From Chitinophagaceae bacterium (lineage in GTDB: Bacteria; Bacteroidota; Bacteroidia; Chitinophagales; Chitinophagaceae): 41,930 nt of DNA. This document shows, in pieces, positions 1 through 8,239 of this stretch (positions are counted from its first letter, which is position 1; each line of letters opens with the position of its first letter). The notes below the pieces were generated by a model. It was not told the origin of the DNA and searched no databases. It saw only the letters and a program-made list of their open reading frames with translations. The DNA lies in NCBI GenBank assembly GCA_947456055.1, contig CANGSR010000004.1, positions 1 through 41,930 of the forward strand, in the 5' to 3' direction. The translations under genes were made by a program, and so were the position numbers.

Positions 1-81
1 AATCTGTGTATTCGGGAGTTCCTGCGCCTGTACTGAGGCGGCAAATAATAAACAGGTAATAGCTACCAGTAATTTCTTCAT
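1..81 (-). CDS. Secreted protein, N-terminal fragment (cut by window edge)
   Basis: Only the first 27 codons lie in the window. They read as a classic Sec signal peptide: two lysines, a hydrophobic core and an Ala-x-Ala-type cleavage site (SVQAQ), followed by the mature start ELPNTQI. The gene is divergent from the DUF6029 gene, with 94 bp between the two starts. The short mature start resembles TlpA/thioredoxin-like periplasmic proteins, and such genes do occur beside DUF6029 genes in Bacteroidota, but this rests on seven residues and is only a guess. What is visible is an exported protein; the family is unknown. Confidence 0.6.
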   Translation of the reverse strand, partial: MKKLLVAITCLLFAASVQAQELPNTQI

Positions 82-175
82 GAGCACTTGTTTTTATAAA
101 TAATAAGCGAAAACTTTGCCAAATTTAATTAAACCTGTTAATTTCGGAAAAACTTTAACAATATACGCTTCGTAA

Positions 176-1795
176 ATGAAAAAATCAGCATTGTTATTTG
201 TGGTCCTGCTAGTAAGTAGCCGGATTTTTGCCCAGGGAACCTTTTCAGGCGACCTTATGATGAATATGAACTTCTTCCAGAGAGACACTAACATTAAAGC
301 ATCAGGCAACCCACTTTACGATAATTACCTTAGTGGTAGTGATGCCTGGCTCAATCTTCGTTACAACATCAATGGTTTTACCTTCACTGCAAGGGCCGAT
401 GCATTTAACAATTCAAACCTCAAAAACCCATCTTCCGCAAATACCGATTTCGGACTTGGCGCATGGAGCATTACCAAAGATATGAAAGACCTCACTATTA
501 CTGTAGGTTCTATTTATGACCAGGTGGGTAGCGGGTTAATGTTCAGGTCGTATGAAGACAGGGGCTTACTAATTGATAATGCACTGGTGGGTATTGAGTT
601 GAAATACAAACTGACCAATAATATCCAGTTAAAGGGGTTTACCGGCCAGCAGAAAAACAACAGTCAGGTAGCCAATAACCGTTATGGCCCGGTTATAAAG
701 GGATTTAATGCCGAAGGTGATTTTGGTAAGGGCGAAGCTCATTTTGTACCAGGTGTGGGTGTTTTAAACCGCACTTTAGATGGGGCTAGCATGACCAATA
801 TTGTAGCAGCTATAAACGCACAGGATCCTATTACTTCACGTTTTGTACCTATGTACAATACTTATGTAGGCTGTGTGTACAATACCCTAGTTTATAAAGG
901 TTTCTCTTGGTATATAGAAGGCGATTATAAATCGCACGAGGCTATTAAACTTCTGGACAATAAACTTTATGACCTTCCCGGCGATGTGGAGTATACCACC
1001 ATCAACTATGGCCGTAAGGGTATAGCCCTGAACCTAAGTGGCAAGCGTACCCACAATTTTGTAATGCGCACATCGCCCAACGAATTATTATTGAATGGTA
1101 TGCTCAACCGCCAACCCGTAATTGCTGATATCCGCCCTGAAAGGCTTATAGCACGTTATACCCCGGCTTCGCAAGACATCTCTGAAATGGCCACCAAAGC
1201 CAACCTGCTTATTTCGCCAAATGATGTTACCAGCTTCAACCTTACTTATTGCAATATCAATACCCTTGATAATGTAAAACTATTCCGTGAGGCATATTTC
1301 GAGGCTAATTACCAGGGCTTTAAGTCATGGGTGATACAATTTGGCACACAGTATTTGGAGTATAATACCACCCTTTACCAGAGCCATGAAGCTTCTACCT
1401 TGTTTGCCATTACTCCATTTACCGAAGTTACTTACCGCATCAATGACCACAAGTCCATTCGTTGCGAACTGCAGTATATGAGTACTAAACAAGATTATGG
1501 TTCATGGGCGTTTGCAATGCTGGAGTATAACCTGGCACCAAAATGGTCGATATCTGCATCTGATATGTACCTAATTAACCCAAATAATAATTTCGACAAT
1601 CCTAATTATACTGGTGTTGGTTTTAGCCAAAAATCTAACCATTACTACAATGTATTCACCTCCTACACCAAGGGTGCCAACAGGTTCTCACTGGCATATG
1701 TAAAGCAGGTAGATGGTATCAACTGTTCGGGCGGTGTATGCAGGTATGAGCCTGCATTCAGCGGTATGAAAGCAAGTATTACTTCTAGTTTCTAA
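176..1795 (+). CDS. DUF6029 family outer-membrane protein
   Basis: 539 residues. A signal peptide (residues 1-19, ending IFAQ) is followed by a chain of short amphipathic, aromatic-rich strands typical of an outer-membrane beta-barrel. The segment around residues 112-135 (GSIYDQVGSGLMFRSYEDRG) and the following DNALVG match what I recall of DUF6029 proteins of Bacteroidota. The last residues (ASITSSF) end on phenylalanine, as barrel proteins often do. The molecular role of the family is not established. The gene stands alone on its strand and is closed by a strong hairpin terminator 22 bp downstream. Two late cysteines (CSGGVC) are the only obvious disulphide candidates. Confidence 0.8.
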   Translation: MKKSALLFVVLLVSSRIFAQGTFSGDLMMNMNFFQRDTNIKASGNPLYDNYLSGSDAWLNLRYNINGFTFTARADAFNNSNLKNPSSANTDFGLGAWSITKDMKDLTITVGSIYDQVGSGLMFRSYEDRGLLIDNALVGIELKYKLTNNIQLKGFTGQQKNNSQVANNRYGPVIKGFNAEGDFGKGEAHFVPGVGVLNRTLDGASMTNIVAAINAQDPITSRFVPMYNTYVGCVYNTLVYKGFSWYIEGDYKSHEAIKLLDNKLYDLPGDVEYTTINYGRKGIALNLSGKRTHNFVMRTSPNELLLNGMLNRQPVIADIRPERLIARYTPASQDISEMATKANLLISPNDVTSFNLTYCNINTLDNVKLFREAYFEANYQGFKSWVIQFGTQYLEYNTTLYQSHEASTLFAITPFTEVTYRINDHKSIRCELQYMSTKQDYGSWAFAMLEYNLAPKWSISASDMYLINPNNNFDNPNYTGVGFSQKSNHYYNVFTSYTKGANRFSLAYVKQVDGINCSGGVCRYEPAFSGMKASITSSF

Positions 1796-1816
1796 TATTT
1801 ATTACAAATGGTTAAT

Positions 1817-1856
1817 AAACCGTTTTAAGGACAAACCTTAAAGCGGTTTTATTTTT
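1817..1856 (+). terminator. Intrinsic terminator after the DUF6029 gene
   Basis: A 14-bp stem (AAACCGTTTTAAGG at 1817-1830 with CCTTAAAGCGGTTT at 1836-1849, one G-T pair) and a 5-nt loop, followed by TATTTTT. It separates the DUF6029 gene from the GldN-like gene, so the two are probably transcribed independently. Confidence 0.85.
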
Positions 1857-1920
1857 AAAAAGTCCATAATTTTTTGTTTGTTATTCAAAAAAGAGTAATT
1901 TAGATTTATAAACTACAATT

Positions 1921-2640
1921 ATGGCCAATAAAATTTTCCGCAATGCGCTGTTTGCATTACCATTAATGGTTTCTTTACAGGTTATGGCACAGAGTAATGC
2001 CACCCTAACCACCGCAACCGGACAAAAGCTTCAGGCTAATGGACTTGCTGATTTTGGGTATAGAGTGAATAATGGCCATTCAATGCCCTGGGCAACTATT
2101 GCAGAAAAGGATATTGCTACCATGGTTACACAGCAGATTGATATCAATCCCCTATTGGCAGAAAACAAAGCATTTGCACCAACAAACAGCAATAATAATC
2201 TTTATGATGTGCTGCTAAGTGGTATTAAAGACGGAAAAATAAAGGCATACTCGGGTGAGAATGATCATTTATCCAAAGTATTGACACGGGAGGATGTAAA
2301 TAATATAATGATGAAAGCCAAAGGGCCAATGGCGATGCCTCTATCAGCTGTAGTGAAATCCTACAGGGTTGTTAACCATGTATTGGAATTAAAGGACAAA
2401 AAAGGCCAATCAATAAACCGTGTAGTGCGATTAGCCCTGATGGCTACTGACAACCAATCGGCAGGTGGAGCAGAGTTAAAACCACTATTCTGGATCTATT
2501 ACCCCGAAACAGCCGACTACCTTGCTACTGTCCAGGCACCTGCTGTACCCAACCAACCATCTATGAATTGGTTTGAGGTATTTGAAAGCAGGTCTTTTAA
2601 GGGGAATGTTACGGTCTATAATGAAAAGGCTGGCAAGTAG
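1921..2640 (+). CDS. GldN/PorN-like protein (orphan)
   Basis: 239 residues with a signal peptide (about 1-24, ending VMAQS). From residue ~45 onward the layout follows GldN: a conserved start around DIATMVTQQIDIN, then LYDVLLSGIKDGKIKAY, and LKPLFWIYYPE near residue 190, which corresponds to the 'ELFWVFFPAARDVL' region of GldN, then the FEVFESRSFKGNV block that matches the 'FDQILNSRRF' block. GldN (PorN) is a periplasmic partner of the outer-membrane lipoprotein GldK in the T9SS. This copy is shorter than standard GldN, ends soon after the last shared block, and has no gldK, gldL or gldM beside it, so it is probably a paralogue rather than the core component. A near-consensus promoter (TTTG, 19 bp, TAATTTAG) lies at 1873-1903. 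Confidence 0.75.
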   Translation: MANKIFRNALFALPLMVSLQVMAQSNATLTTATGQKLQANGLADFGYRVNNGHSMPWATIAEKDIATMVTQQIDINPLLAENKAFAPTNSNNNLYDVLLSGIKDGKIKAYSGENDHLSKVLTREDVNNIMMKAKGPMAMPLSAVVKSYRVVNHVLELKDKKGQSINRVVRLALMATDNQSAGGAELKPLFWIYYPETADYLATVQAPAVPNQPSMNWFEVFESRSFKGNVTVYNEKAGK

Positions 2641-2754
2641 GAATTCAATTCATTTGCTGTTTTGGTAGATTAATAAAAAAAAACAATTTACTACACCTCA
2701 CCACATTGCCTGCCAATTAAGACTCCTAAAATCTAATAATTTCATACCTAGTGG

Positions 2755-2799
2755 TTTCACCTTAGGATATTCATATTAAAGCCCTAACGGGCTTTTTTT
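2755..2799 (+). repeat. Dispersed palindromic repeat, copy 1, also terminator-like
   Basis: The block TTCACCT...ATTCA.ATT is followed by the hairpin AAAGCCC-TAAC-GGGCTTT (2778-2795) and a T-run. A closely similar block occurs at 6244-6283 in another intergenic region, sharing the order TTCACCT, TATTCA.ATT, AGCCC/GGGCT. The T-run means this copy could also terminate the GldN-like gene upstream. Confidence 0.65.
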
Positions 2800-2864
2800 C
2801 GTTTTTATGAAATATGGAATCCCTTAAAACGCTTAAATTGCACTAAACAAATAACTAAAATCTC

Positions 2865-3311
2865 ATGTCAACAAAAGCAGGGAAACAGATACTGAATATG
2901 GAATTGATGCAGGAAGATTTCTTTGAGGAAACTGCATTGGTAGGCATAGTTTCGGCACAACCTGCTTACAGGCTCTGCTGGCTCATCAATAACCATTTCG
3001 ACATCAATTTCATCCGTGACCCGGAACAGGTAATTGAGCTGAAAAAGAAAACCGAAACCATCTATTTTGCCATTAATGTATGTGAAGTGCCCAATAGCAG
3101 CAACCGCTACCTGCTCTACCAATTGAAAAATAATGGCACTCTCCTACTACCAGAGACCAAGAACCTTGACTATCTATGGTATATACAAGCCCCCAACCCC
3201 GAGGACGAGGCTGCCAAAATAGTGCGTGAACTAAGAAATATCCCCGAAATACAATTGGCCCAGATTTTGGACCCCGAAAAAATACCGAGCTTAAATAATC
3301 TGATTATTTAA
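2865..3311 (+). CDS. IPExxxVDY family protein
   Basis: 148 residues, no signal peptide, predicted cytoplasmic. The family signature is the 'LLPE-x-KNLDYLW' stretch near residues 95-107, corresponding to the (I/L)PExxxVDY motif that names this small Bacteroidota family. A preceding segment (LCWLINNHFDINFIRD) fits the family's usual N-terminal half. No enzymatic role is known. In many Bacteroidota such genes sit near pyruvate kinase or acyl-carrier genes; here the neighbours are unrelated, so context adds nothing. It is convergent with the lipoprotein gene at 3507-4298. Confidence 0.75.
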   Translation: MSTKAGKQILNMELMQEDFFEETALVGIVSAQPAYRLCWLINNHFDINFIRDPEQVIELKKKTETIYFAINVCEVPNSSNRYLLYQLKNNGTLLLPETKNLDYLWYIQAPNPEDEAAKIVRELRNIPEIQLAQILDPEKIPSLNNLII

Positions 3312-3506
3312 AAGAAGTCATTTAGCTAAGCTGTAAATAGTTGGCCATTGGGATATAGACCAGGTCTATTCCAAATTCAGCTATCTTCAAGTATATTCCA
3401 TGTTATTATTATCCCATGCACAACCATACATGAACTGATAATAACTATTATTTTTTTCCTGTAGAAAACAGTAGCTATTGTCATTTTTAGAATTACTAAA
3501 TCCAAG

Positions 3507-4298
3507 CTAGTGCTGGTACCAGCTCATGTAGTTATACCCTTTATCGGTATGCAAATTGATATAAAAGGTTTGTTTCGATAGACCCCAATAGTTCCAAACA
3601 AGTTGTTTTAGGCGAGGAAGATTGGCTGTATATTTATAGATAAACTGCCTACTATATATACACCCATCACGATGAGGGAAGACATTGCCTGCAAATAATT
3701 GAAAAAACCCATAATCACCTGGGGTATATGAAACGTTTTGAGCTCCAGTAATATTTAAGGAATCAAAAAAGGTATTCAAAAGAGTAGGATAAGTACCGGT
3801 GGAGTCGAAACATACATAGCCCCAAATGGTATTATCAGGTACTTTTAATAGGGTTGTGGTGGCAAACGAAATATTAGTACCTGAAACTGGTGATAGCTTG
3901 TATTGATTATTATCTACAGTTAGCGTACTGCTATTGGTCGTACCCGAAACCAAATTAAGTGTATATGTGCCTGTTGGTAATACACCCAAATCTATTTGGG
4001 CTGTAGCCGGACCAAGACTGGTGAGGCACATGGGGGGCATATTTACCTCGCCAAACCTTATGGTGATTACATTGCCTTCCCGCATCATTTGATACTTAAT
4101 ATTGAAATTACAACAAGCATAAACCTTTACTGTAGCAAAATTGAGTATCAAATGCCTCCCAGTGCCTGTAGAATCCAATGTCTCTACCATAGTAGCCTTA
4201 ATAGCCCCTGCTGGTTCGGCTGAGTCCAGTTTTTTGCGACAGGATGTTGACAACAAAGAGATGAGTGCGATAAAAAGAACAAAACGGTGTGTATTCAT
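3507..4298 (-). CDS. Unrecognised lipoprotein
   Basis: 263 residues. The N-terminus is a type II (lipoprotein) signal peptide with lipobox LSTSC (Cys20) followed by charged residues RKK. The mature part is rich in Thr, Ser, Asn and aromatic residues and reads as beta-structure, with short strands such as TYTLNLVSG and LTVDNN, consistent with one or more Ig-like sandwich domains. I recognise no enzyme motif. The protein is probably held at the outer or inner membrane facing the periplasm or the surface. It stands alone on the minus strand between two plus-strand genes. Function unknown. Confidence 0.75.
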   Translation of the reverse strand: MNTHRFVLFIALISLLSTSCRKKLDSAEPAGAIKATMVETLDSTGTGRHLILNFATVKVYACCNFNIKYQMMREGNVITIRFGEVNMPPMCLTSLGPATAQIDLGVLPTGTYTLNLVSGTTNSSTLTVDNNQYKLSPVSGTNISFATTTLLKVPDNTIWGYVCFDSTGTYPTLLNTFFDSLNITGAQNVSYTPGDYGFFQLFAGNVFPHRDGCIYSRQFIYKYTANLPRLKQLVWNYWGLSKQTFYINLHTDKGYNYMSWYQH

Positions 4299-4556
4299 AA
4301 GGCGGAATTTGAATGTAAGTTAGTAAAAAAAGCGAATCAAATTAGCAATATATATTCTTCAACTGTGATAAATATGCCCTAAAAGGCCGTTGGAGGACCA
4401 GAACGACACTAAATTATTAATCGATAGTAAATTGAATACAAATTGCTTATCACTAATTACAACCATTTCTCACCAAGGTTATTAACATTATGTGGATACC
4501 TAATTTTTTAGTGAGTATTACTATTACATTAAATTTGTTTGAAATAATCTTTACCA

Positions 4557-5141
4557 ATGGCATTAACTACCCTTAAAGAAGATCTGTTGGCTGAGTTTAG
4601 GGAAGAGCGAACAATGATCAATGACCAGATTGAAATCCTCGACCCACTGGCAACATCACTACGTAAACCTGCAGCTATACGCCTGTTAAGCAGCAGCACA
4701 CTGGCTATTACCGAGTATATTTGTTATTTCACCTGTATAGGTGGGGTTGCATTCATGGCTTTTATGCACATGATTTATCCCTTTAGCCTGTTGAGTGACA
4801 TTTTCTACAATTCCCTGCTGCGTAACAATATTGGCACACCCAATCTCATTTACCTCACCATAGCTGTTTATGGGCTGGTGGGTATTGGCATATTATTGTC
4901 TTTTTGCATTGGCAGGCTGGCAAGGGAAATAAGGTTGAAGAACGAAATACTGAATCAGGCAGGTAAGGATATTAAAACTATAGTAGGACAGCATTTGGAG
5001 CGCAAAGCCGCCCTTGATACTGTGGAGCAACGCCATATGCTGGGTTTTTCTGGTATTAACCAGATACCATCAACACCAAAAATACCCGTAAACGACCTGG
5101 TGAATGCTGGTTTTGTGGAGGGTATATCAAAGAGGGCTTAA
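4557..5141 (+). CDS. Unrecognised membrane protein with two transmembrane segments
   Basis: 194 residues. A charged N-terminal helix (residues 1-45, many Glu, Asp and Arg) is followed by two hydrophobic segments, roughly residues 56-80 and 98-122, and then a charged, probably helical, C-terminal region of about 70 residues. No signal peptide. The arrangement suggests an inner-membrane hairpin with both ends in the cytoplasm. I recognise no family. A -7-like box (TAAATTTG, 4530-4537) lies just before the start, implying a very short leader. A strong terminator follows the stop codon, so it appears to be a single-gene transcript. Confidence 0.75.
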   Translation: MALTTLKEDLLAEFREERTMINDQIEILDPLATSLRKPAAIRLLSSSTLAITEYICYFTCIGGVAFMAFMHMIYPFSLLSDIFYNSLLRNNIGTPNLIYLTIAVYGLVGIGILLSFCIGRLAREIRLKNEILNQAGKDIKTIVGQHLERKAALDTVEQRHMLGFSGINQIPSTPKIPVNDLVNAGFVEGISKRA

Positions 5142-5166
5142 CGAAAGCAATGTTCAATAATGTGGG

Positions 5167-5201
5167 GCAAGCAGGGGTTTCCTGCTTGCTTTGTTATTTT
5201 T
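5167..5201 (+). terminator. Intrinsic terminator
   Basis: A perfect 9-bp stem GCAAGCAGG (5167-5175) with CCTGCTTGC (5181-5189), a 5-nt loop, and a T-rich tail to 5201. It closes the membrane-protein gene ending at 5141. It also overlaps the possible TTG start at 5191 of the next reading frame, which argues for the later ATG at 5233. Confidence 0.9.
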
Positions 5202-5232
5202 AACTAATCAAATGCATCTAAAATTTATTAAC

Positions 5233-6132
5233 ATGAAAACATTTCTGGCCCTCTTATTGATATTTACCCTCCTAATTTCAATCAATATTTATGGGCAGTC
5301 AATACCCAAAAACATAAAGCTTAAAAACTATTGTCCAAATCAAAAATGTACTTTAAAACCAGACGATCCTGCCCACTTCGATCCATACTATAATCATCAC
5401 CTATGTGAAAATTTCAATCCTGACCAGATTGACTTTAGTAAGGAGTACCTACAACTACAATCAAGATACTATAAAAAGAAACCTAATAGCCTAAAACAGG
5501 CATTGAAATATGACTTTAGTAATATCTGGGTTAGTGGTAATTCTGAGCAAAATGGTGTCCTGGGTGAGAAATACCAACGCATACAAGTTCATATCGAAAA
5601 GGTAAGCAAGACTGATAGTCAGGGCAAATATTGGGTTATTGGAAAAACTAAGGTGATGGATAATGTCTGCGATTTCAAGGGATGCATATCCATTACGAAT
5701 GTATCCATGTATGATTCCCGCAACAATTCAACGCATAAAAAAAGCGGCAAGCTTTTGGCCCGGTATATTTTCTATGAAGACAGCACCCAATACCATACTG
5801 GCATATTTACCGGGGTTACCGAATGTATGTTTTATTTAGACAGCACAGGAAAACATATGCAGGTTGATGAATCGGCAAGTGAGGCAGATGGTTATTGGAA
5901 CAGAACCTTTGTTGGTACCTGGACCCAATATAAAACTACGAAGTCTATGAAATGTATTTGGGGAGATTACAGGCTACCCTTCACTTTCGATTTTGATTGT
6001 GGCGATGGGGAAATGATGGTGAGCGATAAATACAAAATAAATGGCTGGCAAACTTTTGGCACCGAATCTGAATATATAAAAGGGGCTAATGATAAGATGG
6101 AAATAAGAGATAAATGGTGGTTGAGGAAATAA
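5233..6132 (+). CDS. Unrecognised secreted protein
   Basis: 299 residues from the ATG at 5233. That start is chosen because it gives a clean signal peptide (MKTFLALLLIFTLLIS..., cleavage near YGQS) and leaves the upstream terminator outside the gene. The mature protein begins with a Cys/His-containing stretch (NYCPNQKC, then HHLCENF), a possible metal-binding or disulphide cluster. It continues as a mainly beta protein with the segments 'GKYWVIGKTKVMDNVC' and 'MYDSRNNSTHKKSGKLLARY'. The rest is rich in Tyr, Trp and Asp. I recognise no family. The protein is probably periplasmic or secreted. Confidence 0.75.
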   Translation: MKTFLALLLIFTLLISINIYGQSIPKNIKLKNYCPNQKCTLKPDDPAHFDPYYNHHLCENFNPDQIDFSKEYLQLQSRYYKKKPNSLKQALKYDFSNIWVSGNSEQNGVLGEKYQRIQVHIEKVSKTDSQGKYWVIGKTKVMDNVCDFKGCISITNVSMYDSRNNSTHKKSGKLLARYIFYEDSTQYHTGIFTGVTECMFYLDSTGKHMQVDESASEADGYWNRTFVGTWTQYKTTKSMKCIWGDYRLPFTFDFDCGDGEMMVSDKYKINGWQTFGTESEYIKGANDKMEIRDKWWLRK

Positions 6133-6189
6133 TTGACTGGAAATAGAAGGGTAAATTTTGGCTACAAAAATTCCATTTTCATCGCACAA

Positions 6190-6290
6190 TGCACATTGAA
6201 CCCCGCTGGGGTTCTCCCTCTTTTTCGCCAATTTCACTCCAGATTTCACCTGGGGCTATTCACATTTTAGCCCTTCGGGCTAATGCGTAG
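6190..6290 (+). repeat. Two-hairpin palindromic intergenic element, including dispersed repeat copy 2
   Basis: Two adjacent hairpins: GAACCCC-GCT-GGGGTTC (6198-6214) and TTAGCCC-TTC-GGGCTAA (6267-6283), joined by a C/T-rich segment. The second half (6244-6283) shares its order of motifs with 2755-2795. Short GC-rich palindromes of this kind are widespread as intergenic repeats in Bacteroidota and resemble REP-type elements. It lies between a plus-strand stop at 6132 and a minus-strand stop at 6339, so it could terminate both genes. Confidence 0.65.
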
Positions 6291-6338
6291 CTTATTATTG
6301 ATAAGCCCTGTAATAACAATAGAGATTAATCTATCAAC

Positions 6339-6569
6339 CTACTCCCCCGGCTCAATTACATTCAGCACATCCTTTATAGCAGCAAGTATTGAGTCATAAC
6401 TATCCTGAACATAAATGATTAGGGGCTTACCATCTGCACCATTAATATTCATGTAAATCATATTATAATCAGGTGAGGGGTATTCCTCTACTAATGATAT
6501 GTTCACAACATTTATCAGGCGGCGATTGCCATTGGCTTCGGTAACTTCCACAAAATTAACTTCCGACAT
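6339..6569 (-). CDS. Small unrecognised protein
   Basis: 76 residues: short, acidic, no signal peptide. Residues 4-22 (VNFVEVTEANGNRRLINVV) and later strands (YNMIYMNIN, PLIIYVQDSY) suggest a small beta-barrel or SH3-like fold ending in a helix. The general order, 'VTxxNGxxxxIN...V...I', loosely resembles FlbD-type small proteins, but the similarity is too weak to use as a name. It is probably a real gene: composition is protein-like, it fills the space between two other genes, and no better frame exists. Confidence 0.55.
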   Translation of the reverse strand: MSEVNFVEVTEANGNRRLINVVNISLVEEYPSPDYNMIYMNINGADGKPLIIYVQDSYDSILAAIKDVLNVIEPGE

Positions 6570-6776
6570 TTTTCAGGTTTTTACTGGATATAAAATTACA
6601 GCTAAGTTGCCATGTAGGGCAATAATCAATTGTTATGATTTATTAAAAATGAGGGGATGCCTATTGTTATCTTTTTATCAAATCAACCCTTACAAATAAA
6701 CCTTAGGACTATTCCCAATGTCATAACACCATTATTTTCACATTCCTTAATAGGCTTAAAAATCCAAAACACGGAT

Positions 6777-8206
6777 ATGGACCTGCAGCAAAAAAATAAG
6801 TTTCTTTATTCAAGGGCGGGGTTTGGGATAACGCTGGATGATTACCTCAATCCACGCCCCATAGCCCAGGTGGTTGAAAGCCTTTTCCCTAAAGCTGCAC
6901 CAGGCCCGCTGGAAATGATTACAGAAGCTGAGTGGGCTGAAAATAACCCCAAGGCCATCAAAGCTATGGATGATGAAATGGCAAGGAAGGAAAAGAAAAA
7001 GGCTTTCAGGCAAAAGACTAAGGAAATAAACCTACTATGGATGCAAGCAATGATTCATACCAGCTTTCCGCTGATGGAAAAAACAGCCCTTTTCTGGCAT
7101 GGGCATTTTGCCACCCGGCTCGATAATCCCTACTTCGATCAAAAACTGATGAATGTTTTTAGGGTTAATGCATTGGGCAATTTTGGTGATATGCTGCGGG
7201 CTGTATCTAAAAGTCCGGCTATGTTGCAATTTCTGAACAACCGCCAAAATAAGAAGGAACACCCCAATGAAAATTTCGCCCGTGAGGTGATGGAATTATT
7301 CACCCTGGGCAGGGGCAACTATACCGAAAATGATGTAAAGGAAACTGCCAGGGCTTTTACCGGGTGGAGCTTTGACGAGCAAGGCGAGTTTATTTTCAGG
7401 TTCAGGCAACATGATGATGGACCGAAAACGATTTTGGGTAAGACTGGTAATTTCAATGGGGACGATGTAATCAATATACTTCTGGAACAAAAGCAGACTG
7501 CCCAATTCATTACCCAAAAGATCTACCGCTATTTTGTAAGTGATGAAGAAGTAGATGCCAAAAGGGTGAATGAACTGGCTAATCAATTTTATGCAGGTTG
7601 GTATAATATTGGTCAACTACTTAAAAGCATCTTTTTATCAGACTGGTTTTATGAGGATAAATTGGCAGGTGCAAAAGTGAAGTCGCCTATTGAATTGTTA
7701 ATAGGTTACCATAGGTTGATGCCTATTGAATATAATGATGAGAAGACAATGATTAACCTTCAGCGTATATTGGGGCAATATTTATTTAACCCACCTAATG
7801 TGGCAGGCTGGCCAGGTGGAAAAATTGGATTGATAATTCAACCCTTGCAATAAGGATGAGGCTGCCCGAAGCGTTTTTTCTATCCAAAGAAATTGACCTG
7901 GGCCTAAAAGACCATGACCAGGAAATGGGCGAGCTCCATAATGAAATGGCCATGGTGGGTGGGGAAAAACCCAAACAATTCAGGGTAGGCAAAGTGAACG
8001 TAGAATGGAAGCCATATGTTGACCAATGGAAAACAATGAGGCAGGATTTGCTACCACAGGCAATTGCTTCCTACCTCCTACCCTGGCAATTAAGTCCAGA
8101 ACAAATGGCTACCATCAATAGCTTCGCAGACAAGGATAATACCGAAGATTATATCAAAAGCATCTCCATCCTGATAATGGAACTCCCCGAATTCCAGTTA
8201 GTATAA
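6777..8206 (+). pseudogene. DUF1800 family protein, broken by a frameshift
   Basis: The two parts together match one DUF1800 protein of about 476 residues, the normal family length. Part one (6777-7853) runs from MDLQQKNKF through the family blocks 'FWHGHFATRLDNP', 'NENFAREVMELFTLGRGNYTE' and 'ARAFTGWSF' to 'LFNPPNVAGWPGGK'. It then leaves frame and stops. Part two continues in the -1 frame, with its first ATG at 7856, from 'NWIDNSTLAIRMRLP' to the C-terminus. The break is at the five-A run 7820-7824; six As would restore the frame. The start at 6777 is chosen because residues upstream of it in the open frame do not look like the family. DUF1800 genes usually sit directly before a DUF1501 gene, as here (33-bp gap). 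Function is unestablished; both families are exported or envelope-linked. Confidence 0.85.
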
Positions 8207-8239
8207 TTCAATCCCAAAACCATTAATAACAATTTTAGT

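Noticed and set aside
5191-5232. TTG start for the secreted protein at 5233-6132
   Set aside because: It lies inside the terminator of the previous gene, and the ATG at 5233 starts a standard signal peptide.
7296-7616. Minus-strand open frame of 106 codons
   Set aside because: It is antisense to the conserved DUF1800 blocks and has no family features.
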